In this document: piece after piece, positions 1 through 9,900 of the stretch | Position numbering within the stretch: position 1 is the first letter of the stretch | Layout of the letters: every line of letters begins with the position of its first letter | Notes under the pieces: generated by a model | Databases searched by the model: none | What the model was told of the DNA's origin: nothing | Seen by the model: only the letters and a program-made list of their open reading frames with translations | NCBI GenBank assembly: GCA_017466325.1 | Contig: JAFTUK010000048.1 | Coordinates: 1 to 40,681 of the forward strand | DNA from: Bacteroidaceae bacterium | GTDB lineage: Bacteria; Bacteroidota; Bacteroidia; Bacteroidales; Bacteroidaceae | DNA: 40,681 nt | Reading direction: 5' to 3' | Position numbers and translations under genes: made by a program

Positions 1-852
1 GGCCCCGTAGCACAGTGCCTGGACATTCACCGTGGCGACCGCTTCACCACTCTGATTGCCATGGACACCGAGAGCTTCGTAGGTAAGGATTGGGTGAAGA
101 GCAAGACCGGCAAGGAGTGCACGGAATTCCGCAATGGTGACCACACCACCACTCTGATGCGTACCGCACAGGGTAAGGTTGTTGAAATCCAGCACAACGT
201 TATGACTCCCCAGCCCTATAACCGTCTGTTCAAGCTCACCGGTACCAAGGGTTATGCTACCAAGTATCCCGAACCCAAGTTCGCTCTCTCTGGCGAGGCT
301 ATGAAGGGTACTGGTGCTCCTCAGGTTGACAACCTCAACGCTCACGGCTTCATGAACGCCGAGCAGCAGAAGGCTCTCGAGAAGAAGTACTATCACCCCA
401 TCCTCACCAAGTACGGTGAACTGGGTCGTGAGATGGGTCACGGCGGTATGGACTACATCATGGAGGCTCGTCTGGTTTACTGCCTGCAGAACGGTCTGCC
501 CCTGGATATGGACGTTTACGACATGGCTGAATGGTGCTGTCTGGCAGAACTCGGCACATTGTCTATGGACAACAACTGCGCTGCCGTTACATTCCCCGAC
601 TTCACTCGTGGCTACTGGAACAAGGTAGAGGGTTACAAGCACGCTTACGCTCCTGCCGAGCAGGAGGCTAAGGCCGAGGCCGCTGCCAAGGCTTATACCG
701 CCGCTCAGAAGAAGGTAACTGCCGACTTCAACCTGTGGTCTCTCTACGACGCCATCAAGAGCGCAAAGAACCCCAAGTCTGCTCAGAAGAAGTACGACAA
801 GGCTGTTGTAAAGGCTGAGAAGGCTCTGGCCAAGGCTCTGGCTCAGAAGTAA
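1..852 (+). CDS. GH109-type glycosidase / Gfo-Idh-MocA family protein, C-terminal part
   Basis: The reading frame is open from base 1, so the gene starts outside the window; the first ATG at 61 is internal. The visible 283 residues match the C-terminal half of GH109 proteins, which use a bound NAD to cleave alpha-N-acetylgalactosaminides by an oxidation-elimination mechanism. Landmarks are LDIHRGDRFTTLIAMDT near the cut edge, a PYNRLFKLTGTKGYA stretch, and GHGGMDYIMEARL, a hallmark of this family's second domain. The N-terminal Rossmann domain and any Tat/Sec signal are not visible. The last 60 residues are an Ala/Lys-rich helical tail that looks like an extension to the catalytic core. Family assignment is firm; exact substrate is inference. 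Confidence 0.85.
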   Translation, partial: GPVAQCLDIHRGDRFTTLIAMDTESFVGKDWVKSKTGKECTEFRNGDHTTTLMRTAQGKVVEIQHNVMTPQPYNRLFKLTGTKGYATKYPEPKFALSGEAMKGTGAPQVDNLNAHGFMNAEQQKALEKKYYHPILTKYGELGREMGHGGMDYIMEARLVYCLQNGLPLDMDVYDMAEWCCLAELGTLSMDNNCAAVTFPDFTRGYWNKVEGYKHAYAPAEQEAKAEAAAKAYTAAQKKVTADFNLWSLYDAIKSAKNPKSAQKKYDKAVVKAEKALAKALAQK

Positions 853-982
853 TCTGCACCATCTTGCCCTTCCATACAAAGGGCAAATGAAGAACCAATA
901 GCATTGGCAGTCTTCCTCTGTGGGGGGCTGCCAATGTTCTTTTTCTGGTTAGTACATTATTATTATTATTATAAGGGATGTC

Positions 983-1285
983 ATGAAGAAGGTAAGAATA
1001 ACGGCCGTCCGCAAGGTGGAGCATCGCGACCTGATGTCCGTTTACGAGAATCCCATCGAGCATGCCTGTGATGTGTGCGAAGGCCAGTCGTGGGTATCGG
1101 TGGACGGGAAACGTCCCGAAGGTCTCTGTCCCGAAGCATGGAAGACGATGCGGGAATTTGTTGAACCCCTCGCTTGCGGAGGAGGCAACTTCTTTGACGG
1201 ATGGATGAAGAATCCCCACAGCGCCATGATAAGCTGCAATGACGGTTTCCGCCCCGTAAGTTTCTATATGGAAGTGATAGACTAA
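983..1285 (+). CDS. TIGR04076 family protein
   Basis: A 100-residue soluble protein of the TIGR04076 family, whose function is unknown. Visible family features are the N-terminal MKKVRITAVRKVEHRDL strand, a CDVC pair, the GLCPEAW segment (typically PEGFCPEAW) and the C-terminal DGFRPVSFYMEVI. Cysteines in CDVC and GLCPEAW plus ISCNDG suggest a metal or redox role, but that is inference. It stands alone, 130 bases after the GH109 gene and before a repeat-rich gap, with no operon partner. Confidence 0.8.
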   Translation: MKKVRITAVRKVEHRDLMSVYENPIEHACDVCEGQSWVSVDGKRPEGLCPEAWKTMREFVEPLACGGGNFFDGWMKNPHSAMISCNDGFRPVSFYMEVID

Positions 1286-1629
1286 AACTGTCGATTTAGT
1301 CAATTAGTTCGTTCTGGATATGCTGATTTATCTCAATTAGTTCGTTTTGCTACTGAGCCGGAGTTTGACCTGTACTCATACTAAGAGGACTGGAGTACTC
1401 ATAGTAAGAGGACTGGAGTACTCTTAATAAGAGGACTGCTGCTGTGACGAATGAAGAACGGAGAACGGATGAATGGAGAGCGTTGGGCGAATAACGTTGA
1501 AACGGAAAACGGAGTTATATCATATCCCCTCCGGAACTTTGTTCCTCGTCATCCCTTTCTCGGGGTGGAGAAAGAAATGGAAAACGGAAATGCAGGACAA
1601 TACTGACTCAGCAGGGTGGTGGGGGAGAT
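1286..1629. other. Non-coding gap with short repeats
   Basis: No credible gene. It holds two copies of TCAATTAGTTCGTT (1300-1313 and 1333-1346, 33 bases apart), a three-copy 23-base tandem repeat (separate entry), and low-complexity stretches of the AACGGAAAACGG type (about 1454-1512 and 1579-1590). The reverse complement of the latter (TTTTCCGTTTTCCG) recurs near 30465 and 33131. Confidence 0.6.
1373..1441. repeat. 23-base tandem repeat, three copies
   Basis: Three consecutive 23-base units begin at 1373, 1396 and 1419. Each starts TACTC and contains TAAGAGGACTG; units one and two differ at one base and the third diverges at several positions, mainly near its ends. It lies between a convergent gene end and the tRNA terminator. 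No function is apparent; slipped-strand expansion is the simplest origin. Confidence 0.8.
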
Positions 1630-1666
1630 GATAAAAAAGAACCCTTTCCATAGGGAAAGAGTTCTT
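1630..1666 (-). terminator. Intrinsic terminator of the tRNA unit
   Basis: On the minus strand a 13-pair stem with one mismatch (arms 1637-1649 and 1654-1666, loop of four) is followed by a run of six T. It lies ten bases past the tRNA-Glu 3' end, so it should end the Ser-Glu transcript. Confidence 0.8.
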
Positions 1667-1675
1667 GGTGTGTTG

Positions 1676-1747
1676 TAGCGACTACGGGAATCGAACCCGT
1701 GTTCCATGCGTGAGAGGCATGTGTCCTAACCCCTAGACGAAATCGCC
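1676..1747 (-). tRNA. tRNA-Glu (CTC anticodon)
   Basis: Reverse-strand cloverleaf: acceptor GGCGATT pairs with AGTCGCT, the anticodon arm is CATGC-CTCTCAC-GCATG giving anticodon CTC (reads GAG), and the T arm is ACGGG-TTCGATT-CCCGT. CCA is not encoded. The first pair is G-U by this alignment, so the ends may be off by a base. It follows tRNA-Ser in the same transcript. Confidence 0.92.
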
Positions 1748-1776
1748 ATTTGCAATTGATTGCCTTAAGACCTTTG

Positions 1777-1863
1777 CGGAAGCGGGGGGATTCGAACCCC
1801 CGGTACGGTAACCCGTACGTCAGTTTAGCAAACTGGTGGTTTCAGCCACTCACCCACACTTCC
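1777..1863 (-). tRNA. tRNA-Ser (GCT anticodon)
   Basis: Reverse-strand class II tRNA with a long variable arm (CGTACGGGTTACCGTACC region). Acceptor GGAAGTG pairs with CGCTTCC, the anticodon loop is TTGCTAA (anticodon GCT, reads AGC/AGU), and the T arm is GGGGG-TTCGAAT-CCCCC. It is first in the two-tRNA unit, 29 bases before tRNA-Glu. Confidence 0.94.
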
Positions 1864-1938
1864 AAACTTGGATGCTTCCTATGATTTCAGAGGTCTTTTT
1901 CAAGGCCTCTCTTGACCCCGTTCCTCTCAATTGCGATG

Positions 1939-1969
1939 CAAAGGTATAGCTTTTTTCTGATACATGCAA
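1939..1969 (-). promoter_or_regulatory. Promoter of the tRNA unit (minus)
   Basis: On the minus strand TACCTTTG (1939-1946) matches the Bacteroidetes -7 box TAnnTTTG, and a TTG at 1967-1969 lies 20 bases upstream where the -33 element belongs. It is about 75 bases before tRNA-Ser, back to back with the promoter of the fdtA-like gene. Confidence 0.65.
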
Positions 1970-1990
1970 GCATTTGTGGATAATTTTTTG

Positions 1991-1998
1991 TAACTTTG
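1991..1998 (+). promoter_or_regulatory. -7 box upstream of the ketoisomerase gene
   Basis: TAACTTTG fits TAnnTTTG exactly, 25 bases before the ATG at 2024, giving a leader of under 25 bases. No clear -33 TTTG sits at the ideal spacing. Confidence 0.6.
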
Positions 1999-2023
1999 TC
2001 CTAACAAATACATAATTACAGAT

Positions 2024-2461
2024 ATGTGCAAGATTAGTCATGCCCCTTTGGACGATGTTGAGGTGCGTTTCCGGTCATCGCGAGATAAAAGAGGGTTACT
2101 TACTTTTGCTGAAGGGATGAGGGATTTCCCTTTTCAGTTGAAGCGTATTTTTTGGATAACAGATGTATCGAAGGAGCATAAGCGTGGAGGGCATGCTCAC
2201 AAGAAATGCAAGCAGATGATATGTTGCGTAAAAGGCTCGTTCCGCCTTATAATTCATAATGGTTTGGTGAGTAGGGAATTTTTGCTCGACAGTCCGGATT
2301 ATGCCATCGTTATTCCAGAAGGGGTGTGGTGCTCGTTAGAAGAATTTGCGGATGGCTCGGTCGTATTGGTTGGTGCGAGCGAATATTATAATATGGACGG
2401 ATATATAAGGGACTTTGACGAGTTCATGTCGGTTTACGGCAAGAAGGAGGGTGGCGAATGA
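2024..2461 (+). CDS. fdtA: FdtA-like dTDP-sugar 3,4-ketoisomerase (WxcM/cupin)
   Basis: A 145-residue cupin of the WxcM/FdtA/QdtA family, which moves the keto group of dTDP-4-keto-6-deoxyglucose from C4 to C3 before transamination. The diagnostic RGGHAHKKCKQ (about residues 54-64) carries the active-site histidines, and PEGVWCSLEEF fits the second half of the barrel. The ATG follows its -7 box closely. The next gene, 30 bases downstream, carries the matching 3-aminotransferase domain, supporting a 3-amino-3,6-dideoxyhexose route. No rfbABCD genes are in the window, so the dTDP-sugar precursor must come from elsewhere. The stereochemical product is not predictable from sequence. Confidence 0.85.
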   Translation: MCKISHAPLDDVEVRFRSSRDKRGLLTFAEGMRDFPFQLKRIFWITDVSKEHKRGGHAHKKCKQMICCVKGSFRLIIHNGLVSREFLLDSPDYAIVIPEGVWCSLEEFADGSVVLVGASEYYNMDGYIRDFDEFMSVYGKKEGGE

Positions 2462-2491
2462 GTGCCGTGGCACATTCTTGATTTTTAGGAT

Positions 2492-4639
2492 ATGACAATA
2501 CAACCATATAGCGTCAACAAGAGGGAGGTATGGAATCGGTTTGTGGAGGAGAGCAAGCAGGGTACGTTCCTGCTGGACAGGAACTTCATGGACTATCACG
2601 CAGACAGGTTCTTTGACTGCTCGCTGCTGGTGTACAACGATGACAACAACGATTCCGAACTGAGCGATGACAGCCTGGTGGCCTTGTTTCCTGCCAATTG
2701 GGTGGAGGAGGAGAAGACCGTCTATTCCCATCAGGGGCTGACCTACGGTGGCCTGATAACCAAACCGAGCATAACGCAGAGCGAGGTGCTGAAGGCAATG
2801 CAGAAGATACTGATGTACTATGCCAGCCTGCTGGGTGCAAGGACCTTGGTGTACAGGGCCATACCTTATATATATAGTAGGGTGCCCAGCCAGGAGGACC
2901 TCTATGCCCTGTTTCGTGCCGGGGCGCAGTTGGAGGGGCGTGCCGTGGCTACGGTGCTGAGCGTGGCAAATCCGTTGAGCATGCGCACCCTGCGCGTGCG
3001 CAAGGCCAAGAAGGCGCTGGAATGCGGTTTCTACATAGAGCGCATGAGAGAGGGGGATGAGGCTTGCCTGAGGGAATACTGGCAGGTACTGGAGGAGGTC
3101 TTGGGCACGTACCACAACGCCAAGCCCGTGCACACGGCCGACGAGATGGCTCTGCTGATGAACCGTTTCCCCAGGAACATAAGGCTCTTTGTGGTGAAGG
3201 ACACTAATGCCAGGATAGTTTCCGGCATAGTGGTCTTCGAGACGGAGAACGTGGCACACATACAGTATATCGCCTCCGTGGCGGACGGTCGCAAATATGG
3301 TGCTCTGGACCTGCTGTTGCGCCACATCTGCGGAGAGCGCTACAAGGATAAGGAGTTCATAGACTTCGGCATAAGTACGGAGAACGGCGGACAGTTCCTG
3401 AACGAGGGACTGATTTTCCAGAAGGAGGGTTTCGGCGGCAGGGCTGTATGCTACGACGTGTACAAGTTGGAACTGAAGCGCAACCGTCTGCTGAAGATGT
3501 CCGAGATAGCACCCGAGGTAGGACGACGGAGCGTGCCTTTCCTGGACCTGAAGGCCATAAACGAAAGTTTCGAGCCGGAACTGTCCGACAGCATGTTGCA
3601 TGCCATGCAAAGCGGCTGGTATCTGTTGGGAGAGGAAAACCGCCTCTTCGAGCGCGACTGGTGCCGGTATGTGGGAACCTCCAATGCCGTGCTTTGCGGA
3701 AACGGCCTTGATGCGCTGGCCTTGATACTGCGTGCCTACAAGACCCTGAGGGGGTGGAGCGACGGAGACGAGGTGATAGTGCCGGCAAATACGTACATAG
3801 CAAGCATACTGGCCATAAGGGAGGCAGGACTGAAACCCGTGCTTGTGGAACCTAAGTTGGGGGATTATACCATCCATGCCGATGATTGCGCCAAAGCCGT
3901 AACGGACAGTACGAGGGCCATAATGCCGGTACATCTGTATGGAAGGGTGTGCCCCGATATGGAGAACATCCTGCTTCTTGCCAGGGAGCATGGTCTGGTG
4001 GTTGTGGAGGATGCCGCACAGGCACATGGTGCGATGTGGCAGGGCAGGAGAGCCGGACATCTGGGCGATGCGGCAGGGTTCAGTTTCTATCCCGGCAAGA
4101 ATCTGGGTGCCCTGGGCGATGCCGGTTGCGTGGTGACCGACGATGAAGAACTGGCACGCGTGGTGCGCTGCATGGCCAATTATGGAAGCAGCGTGAAGTA
4201 TGTCAATGAATACGAGGGAGTGAACAGCCGCATGGACGAGATACAGGCGGCCGCCTTGCGTGTGAAACTGCCCCGGCTGGACAAGGACAACGCACACCGC
4301 AGGGAGATAGCCCGGAAATACATGGACGGAATAAAGAACCCGATGATACAGTTGCCTCTGTGGCCCAAGGAAGAGCAGGAATGTGTGTGGCATGTGTTCC
4401 CCATACGGTGTGCTGAGCGCGATGCCTTGCAAAAGTACCTCGCCGAGGCAGGTGTGCAGACATTGATACACTATCCGGTAGCACCGCACAAGCAGGACGC
4501 CCTGAAGCATCTGGAGCACGGACCGTTGCCCCTGACGCAGAGGATACACGAGGAAGAACTCTCATTGCCCATCTCTCCGCTGATGACGCTGGAGGATGCC
4601 GAATACGTGGCGTGTCTGGTCAACAAGTTTGTAAAGTAA
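2492..4639 (+). CDS. Fusion: FemAB/GNAT-like acyltransferase + DegT/DnrJ/EryC1 sugar aminotransferase
   Basis: One uninterrupted 715-residue frame joins two enzymes. Residues 1 to about 335 form a two-lobed GNAT/FemAB-like acyltransferase ([18 protein letters not shown], and the C-terminal [11 protein letters not shown] / [13 protein letters not shown] segments). Residues about 348-715 form a PLP-dependent DegT/DnrJ/EryC1/StrS aminotransferase beginning [10 protein letters not shown], with [17 protein letters not shown] and the Schiff-base Lys536 in [15 protein letters not shown]. This half resembles FdtB, which aminates the 3-keto sugar made by FdtA. In known Fdt pathways the amine is then acylated by a separate left-handed-beta-helix enzyme; here an unrelated fold is fused. 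That the N-terminal half acylates the new amine is inference; it may act on peptide or lipid substrates. upp follows after 33 bases. Confidence 0.85.
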   Translation: MTIQPYSVNKREVWNRFVEESKQGTFLLDRNFMDYHADRFFDCSLLVYNDDNNDSELSDDSLVALFPANWVEEEKTVYSHQGLTYGGLITKPSITQSEVLKAMQKILMYYASLLGARTLVYRAIPYIYSRVPSQEDLYALFRAGAQLEGRAVATVLSVANPLSMRTLRVRKAKKALECGFYIERMREGDEACLREYWQVLEEVLGTYHNAKPVHTADEMALLMNRFPRNIRLFVVKDTNARIVSGIVVFETENVAHIQYIASVADGRKYGALDLLLRHICGERYKDKEFIDFGISTENGGQFLNEGLIFQKEGFGGRAVCYDVYKLELKRNRLLKMSEIAPEVGRRSVPFLDLKAINESFEPELSDSMLHAMQSGWYLLGEENRLFERDWCRYVGTSNAVLCGNGLDALALILRAYKTLRGWSDGDEVIVPANTYIASILAIREAGLKPVLVEPKLGDYTIHADDCAKAVTDSTRAIMPVHLYGRVCPDMENILLLAREHGLVVVEDAAQAHGAMWQGRRAGHLGDAAGFSFYPGKNLGALGDAGCVVTDDEELARVVRCMANYGSSVKYVNEYEGVNSRMDEIQAAALRVKLPRLDKDNAHRREIARKYMDGIKNPMIQLPLWPKEEQECVWHVFPIRCAERDALQKYLAEAGVQTLIHYPVAPHKQDALKHLEHGPLPLTQRIHEEELSLPISPLMTLEDAEYVACLVNKFVK

Positions 4640-4672
4640 CATATACTCACACCATATAAAAACACTACATCC

Positions 4673-5323
4673 ATGAAGGTCATAAACTTTTCGGAGACAA
4701 ACAGTGTCATTTCCAACTATGTGGCACAGTTGCGCGACATTACGGTTCAGGGAAACAGAAACCTCTTCAGGAGCAACCTGAAGAAGATAGGCATGCTGAT
4801 GGCGTATGAGATAAGCAAGACGCTGGATTATTCCGCCAAGGCCATCCTGACACCTCTGGCGGAATGTCAGGTCAGCACGTATGACGACCATATAGTCGTA
4901 GGCACCGTACTGAGGGCTGGACTTGCACTGCACGAAGGCTTCATGCAGGTCTTTGACAATGCCGATGCCGGTTTTGTGGCAGCCTACAGGGTGGAGGACG
5001 GAAACGACATCAGCATACAGTTGGACTATCTGGCATGCCCCTCGCTGGACAAGTGCACCTTCATGCTGGTAGACCCTATGCTGGCTACGGGAAAGAGTTT
5101 CGAGACATCGTACCGCGCATATCTCAACAACGGAACTCCTGCCAAACTGCACATCGTGGCCGTGGTGGCGTCGGAGCAGGGCGTGGCATACCTGAAGGAG
5201 TGCTTCCCTTCGGACGATGTGACTCTGTGGTGTGCCGTCATAGACCCCGAACTGAACCGCCTTTCATACATAGTGCCAGGCTTGGGAGACTGCGGCGACC
5301 TGTGCTATGGGGAGAAACTGTAG
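4673..5323 (+). CDS. upp: Uracil phosphoribosyltransferase
   Basis: A 216-residue type I PRTase converting uracil and PRPP to UMP in pyrimidine salvage, cytosolic. The PRPP loop VDPMLATGKS (residues 133-142) and the uracil-binding signature YIVPGLGDCGDLCYGE near the C-terminus are intact, and the length is normal. Divergence from E. coli Upp (for example the N-terminal MKVINFSETNSVISNYV) is typical of the Bacteroidetes form. It is last in the rightward gene run before a strong shared terminator. Confidence 0.95.
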   Translation: MKVINFSETNSVISNYVAQLRDITVQGNRNLFRSNLKKIGMLMAYEISKTLDYSAKAILTPLAECQVSTYDDHIVVGTVLRAGLALHEGFMQVFDNADAGFVAAYRVEDGNDISIQLDYLACPSLDKCTFMLVDPMLATGKSFETSYRAYLNNGTPAKLHIVAVVASEQGVAYLKECFPSDDVTLWCAVIDPELNRLSYIVPGLGDCGDLCYGEKL

Positions 5324-5391
5324 CAGTGATTGCGCATGTCATGCCTAATGACTTACTGATTTACAGACCCCGATTTGGGATAATATATGAT

Positions 5392-5423
5392 AAGGGCTGG
5401 GTCTCGTTTGAGGTCCAGCCCTT
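5392..5423. terminator. Bidirectional hairpin terminator
   Basis: A 14-pair stem (arms 5392-5405 and 5410-5423, two G-U pairs) with loop GTTT lies between the convergent ends of upp and the efflux operon. There is no long T run on either side, so efficiency is uncertain. Confidence 0.7.
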
Positions 5424-5470
5424 ATAGTCATTGTCTTAGAATACGATCTAAGGCGATAGTCGGAAAATTG

Positions 5471-6868
5471 TTATTCGGCACCGCCACCGAGAGCAAGGTA
5501 GAGTTCTACCGTGGCACTGATGGCTTCCATGCGGTTGCTGATTTGGGTCATCTGAGCCTGAATGAGGTTGTTGTGGGCTGTGATGACGTTCAGGTAGTTG
5601 GCGCTACTGCCTGCAAACAGTTTCTTGGTTGCGTTGTAGGCTGTTTCCTGTGCCTCCACCTGCTTGTCAATCATCTCGCGCAGTTCTTCGGCAGAACGTA
5701 CCTTGAGCATGGCTGTGTTTACCTCGTTGCCAGCAGAGATGACGGCATTGGTGAAGTCGTTTGCAGCAATTTCCATCTGTGCCTTGCTGATCTTCAGTGT
5801 TGCCACAAGTCTTCCGTTCATGAAGATGGGCTGTGCCAAAGCTGCCAGGGCCTGACCGATGAATGCACCGGGGTTGATGTTGGCCTGGGAACCGTTGGTG
5901 AAGGTACCTGCGGCACTGAGGCTAAGGCTGGGGTAGAAGGCAGACTTGGCCTGGTTTACATCGTAGAAGGCCGATGCCAGAGTCATTTCCGCAATACGCA
6001 CATCAGGACGGCGTGACAGAATGCTGACGGGAGCACCTGTTGTCACGATGGCAGGCTGTTGGAAACTGGCCAGTGATGTGCGGCTGATCTTGGCTGAGGG
6101 CTCGTTGAGCAGTGTAGACATCTGGTTTTCCAGAATCCGGATGTTGTCCTTTATGGTAACCACGCTCTGGCAGATGCTCCAGTATGTTGCCTCTATGCTG
6201 GCAACTGCAGCGGCATTGGCCTGGCCGGCATCCATAAGCAGTTGCTGCATCTTCAGGTATTCCGCCCAGTTGGCCTTGGTCTGCTCCATCAGGTTGAGTT
6301 GTGCGTCCAGTTGTGCCAAGGTGTAGTACATGGTGGCGGTAGTAGATACGAGAGAAGCCTGGACTGCCTGTTTGGCGGCACGTGCCTGCTCGCGATTCAT
6401 TTCCGCTCCCTTCTTGGCATTGCGTAATTGCAGAAGGTTCACCTGCTGCCAACCTATGGTCATGCCGATGTTGTAGGGCTTGGTGCTTGGCTGGTTGGAG
6501 TAGTTGGAACGCTCATATGGATCCCACATCTTGCTGACACTGCCATTGGCTGTGAGGCTGATGCTTGGAGCGAAGGCCATCTTGGAGGCGGTCAGGGCAT
6601 GCTCAACCTGCTGTACTGCCAGGTCTGCATTCTTGATGTTGGTGTTCTGTTCCAGAACTCGTTCTATGAGTGCCTGCAGGGTGGGGTCGGTGAAGAGTTC
6701 ACGCCATTTCAGGTCGCCCAATCCCAAGGAATCTCCGCTCAGTGCGTCGCCATAGAGGTTCTCTGTCTCTATGGGTTGTGCCACCTTGTCGCGGTTGTAG
6801 TTCTTCATCACTCCGCAGCCTGTCAGTGACAGGGCTGCGAGTGATAGGATTATGATGTTTTTCTTCAT
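5471..6868 (-). CDS. TolC/OprM-type RND efflux outer-membrane lipoprotein
   Basis: A 465-residue outer membrane factor of the NodT/OprM family, the exit duct of a tripartite pump. A lipoprotein signal ends in LTGC (Cys18). Two long OEP repeats follow, with GAPVSILSRRPDVRIAEMTL, the typical link between repeats, around the middle and long Ala/Gln-rich helices for the periplasmic barrel. It is the last gene of a leftward three-gene operon, 49 bases after the pump gene, and ends at a shared terminator. Confidence 0.9.
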   Translation of the reverse strand: MKKNIIILSLAALSLTGCGVMKNYNRDKVAQPIETENLYGDALSGDSLGLGDLKWRELFTDPTLQALIERVLEQNTNIKNADLAVQQVEHALTASKMAFAPSISLTANGSVSKMWDPYERSNYSNQPSTKPYNIGMTIGWQQVNLLQLRNAKKGAEMNREQARAAKQAVQASLVSTTATMYYTLAQLDAQLNLMEQTKANWAEYLKMQQLLMDAGQANAAAVASIEATYWSICQSVVTIKDNIRILENQMSTLLNEPSAKISRTSLASFQQPAIVTTGAPVSILSRRPDVRIAEMTLASAFYDVNQAKSAFYPSLSLSAAGTFTNGSQANINPGAFIGQALAALAQPIFMNGRLVATLKISKAQMEIAANDFTNAVISAGNEVNTAMLKVRSAEELREMIDKQVEAQETAYNATKKLFAGSSANYLNVITAHNNLIQAQMTQISNRMEAISATVELYLALGGGAE

Positions 6869-6917
6869 CTTTATTATACTCTATTATTATAATAATGTGT
6901 GTGTGGAGAACTGTTGT

Positions 6918-9900
6918 TTAGTATTTCTCCTTCTGCTTTTGCTTCTGCTCGCGTTCCTCGCGTTCGTGGCGGATGCGCTCGCGCTCCATCAGAACCTGTG
7001 CATCAGGTTCCTCTATCATTGCCGGGCGGATTTTCTCCTGTACCCATTCAAAGAAGATGAAGAATACGGGTACTGTGAGCAGGATGGCCAATGTACCGAC
7101 AAACATACCACCGATAACGGCGATACCGATGGTGCGGTTACCGTTTGCACCGGCACCGGTCATGACAACCAAGGGGAACATACCGATGATCATGGTAAGT
7201 ACTGTCATCAGAATTGGGCGCAGACGCGCTTCGGCAGCAGCGTAGGCGGCCTCTACAATACCCAGACCCTTGCGGCGACGCTCCAGAGCATACTCGGTGA
7301 TAAGGATGGCTGTTTTGGCCAACAGACCGATAAGCATGATGACGGCAGTCTGCATGTAGATGTTGTTGTCAATCTTGCTGAGGAAGATGAAGGGCAGGAC
7401 AGCATAGCACTGGTTCCACAACCAAGCAAATCCGTAAGCACCCATCAGACCGGCAGGTACAGAGAGGATAACAGCCCAGGGAATGAGGAAACTTTCGTAG
7501 AGCATGCTCAAAATCAGGAATATCAGCACACAGCATACGCCATAGATGAGGTATGATGCCATGCTGCCCATCTGCTCATACTCCTCGCGGCTCATGCCAC
7601 CGTATTCAAAGGCATAGCCTGAGGGGAATACCTTGTCGAACTCCTCCTGTACGGCCACCATAACGTCGGTACTTGCATAACCGGCATTGGGGGTGAGGTT
7701 ACACATGATGGAGCTGAACAGGTTGAAACGTGTGTCAATCTCAGGACCAAGAACAGATGTGAGCTTGAGGAACTGGGACAGAGGCGCCATTTCGCTTCCA
7801 ATGCGTACGAACATGTTGCCGAGGTCCTCTTCAGTGATACGGGCCTTCTCGTTGGCGGCCATCATCACGCGGTAAACCTTGCCGAACTGGTTCATGTTGC
7901 TTACGTATGCACCACCGCAATAGGTGCCCAGTGCGCTGAGCACGTCAGCGGGTGAAACTCCGGCACGCTTGCACTGTGCGGCATCTACCTCAACCTGAAT
8001 CTGCGGGAAATTACGTGCGTATGATGTCATGGCACGGGCCACCTCGGGACGCTTGCCCATGGCCTCCAGGAACTTGTTGGTATACTCCAGGAACAATCCC
8101 TTGTCACCGCCCATCTTATCCTGCAGGTTCAATTCGATAGAACCGGTACCATAGCCGGGAATCATACCAGGTTCGAAGGCGAAACACTGTGCTTCGGGAA
8201 TCTCGCTCATCATGCGTAGGTTCAGTTTGGCATTGGCTACCATAGTACTTGATGACAAGAAGTTGTCTACGGGGTGGAGCATGCCATAGTTACGCTCGCT
8301 CCAATGCTTCAGACGTACGATGGCCATACCATAAGATACACCCTGACCGGCCATGAAACTGTAACCGTTTACACGGATATAGTCTTTGACCTCGGGGGTC
8401 TCCTGCATTATCTTCTCCACCTTGTCCATGGTCTTGACGGCAGTACCAAGGTTGGTGCCAGGAGGCGTGTTCATTACGAGCATTACCGTACCCTGGTCTT
8501 CAGCAGGAACAAGGCCTACAGACAGGTTACTGGCAAAGAATGCCATACCTGCAAAGGCAACCAGAATGCTGGTGGGGGCAATCCAACGGTTCTTGGCGCG
8601 GATAAGGGCAGCAAGAATATTACTGTACTTTCGGAGCATGGCATTGTAGGATGCTTCGTAGGCTCGGCGCGTATAGAAGTTGATGGAACCCATCACACCT
8701 TTACGGCGTTCTCCTGATGCAGGCTTCATGAGCATGGCACACAGGGCGGGGCAGAGGATAAGTGCGCTGACGCAACTCAGACCTACGGCAGTGGCCAGAG
8801 TGACACCGAACTGAGTGTAGAACATGCCGGAAGTACCGGGCATGAAACTTACGGGGATGAATACGGCCATGAAGACGAAGGTACAGGAGATTACGGCCAT
8901 GGTAACGTCGCTCATTGCATCGCGTGTGGCTTCATAAGGACTCTTGTATCCGGCATCGAACTTGGCCTGTACGGCCTCAACTACCACAATGGCATCGTCC
9001 ACCACAGTACCGATGGCAAGCACCAGGGCAAACAGGGTGAGAAGGTTGAGGGAGAAGCCTGCAATGGCCAGACATGCAAACGTACCTACCAGAGAAACGA
9101 TAATTGACACGGCAGGGATGAAGGTTGCACGGAAGTCCTGCAGGAAGAAGTACACCACCAGTACCACCAGGATAATGGCAATGATGAGGGTTTCCTCTAC
9201 ATTATAGATAGATGCATTGAGGAAGTCGTTAGAAGACATTACGTTCACGAACTCCAGACCTGCAGGCAGATTCTCGCTCAACTCGGCCAACTTTGCGTCA
9301 ATGGCATCGTTGGCTTCCTTTGAGTTGGTGCCTGCCATCTGGAATATCATGAATGTGGTGGAGGGGTTACCGTTACATGTGCCATAGAAGGCATAACTGT
9401 TTGAACCCAGTTCCACGTCTGCCACGTCACCAAGGTGCAGTATGCTACCGTCGGGGAGAGCCTTGAGGACAATGTTCTCGAACTCTTCCACAGACTTCAA
9501 ACGGCCGGTGTACTTCAGGGTGTACTGATATACGTTCTCTATACCGTTACCACGGTTGGCCGTCATGGGTTTTTCACCAAGCTGACCGGCAGGAGACTCG
9601 AGGTTCTGCTCGGCAAGCGCATAGGTTATGTCGGTGGGAACCAGTTTGTGCTGTGCCATCAGTTCGGGCTTCAGCCATATGCGGAGTGAATACTGGCCGC
9701 CCATAGCCATAACGTCGCCTACACCCTTGATACGCTTGATTTCGGGGATGACGTTGATGTCAAGGTAGTTTGAAATGAAGTCCTGGTCGTATTCGCCGTT
9801 TGTACAGGTCAGGGCGTTACCCTGCAGGAATGAAGTCTGGCGCTTCTGTGTGGTGACACCGATCTTCGTTACTTCCTGGGGCAGCAGTCCCTGTGCCTTT

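Noticed and set aside
1676-1863. tRNA genes as integration sites for an island
   Set aside because: No integrase gene and no direct repeat of a tRNA 3' end was found nearby; the accessory DNA lies about 27 kb away.
2336-4549. A 737-codon open frame on the minus strand opposite the fusion gene
   Set aside because: Antisense shadow: no domain is recognisable and the plus strand encodes clear enzyme motifs.
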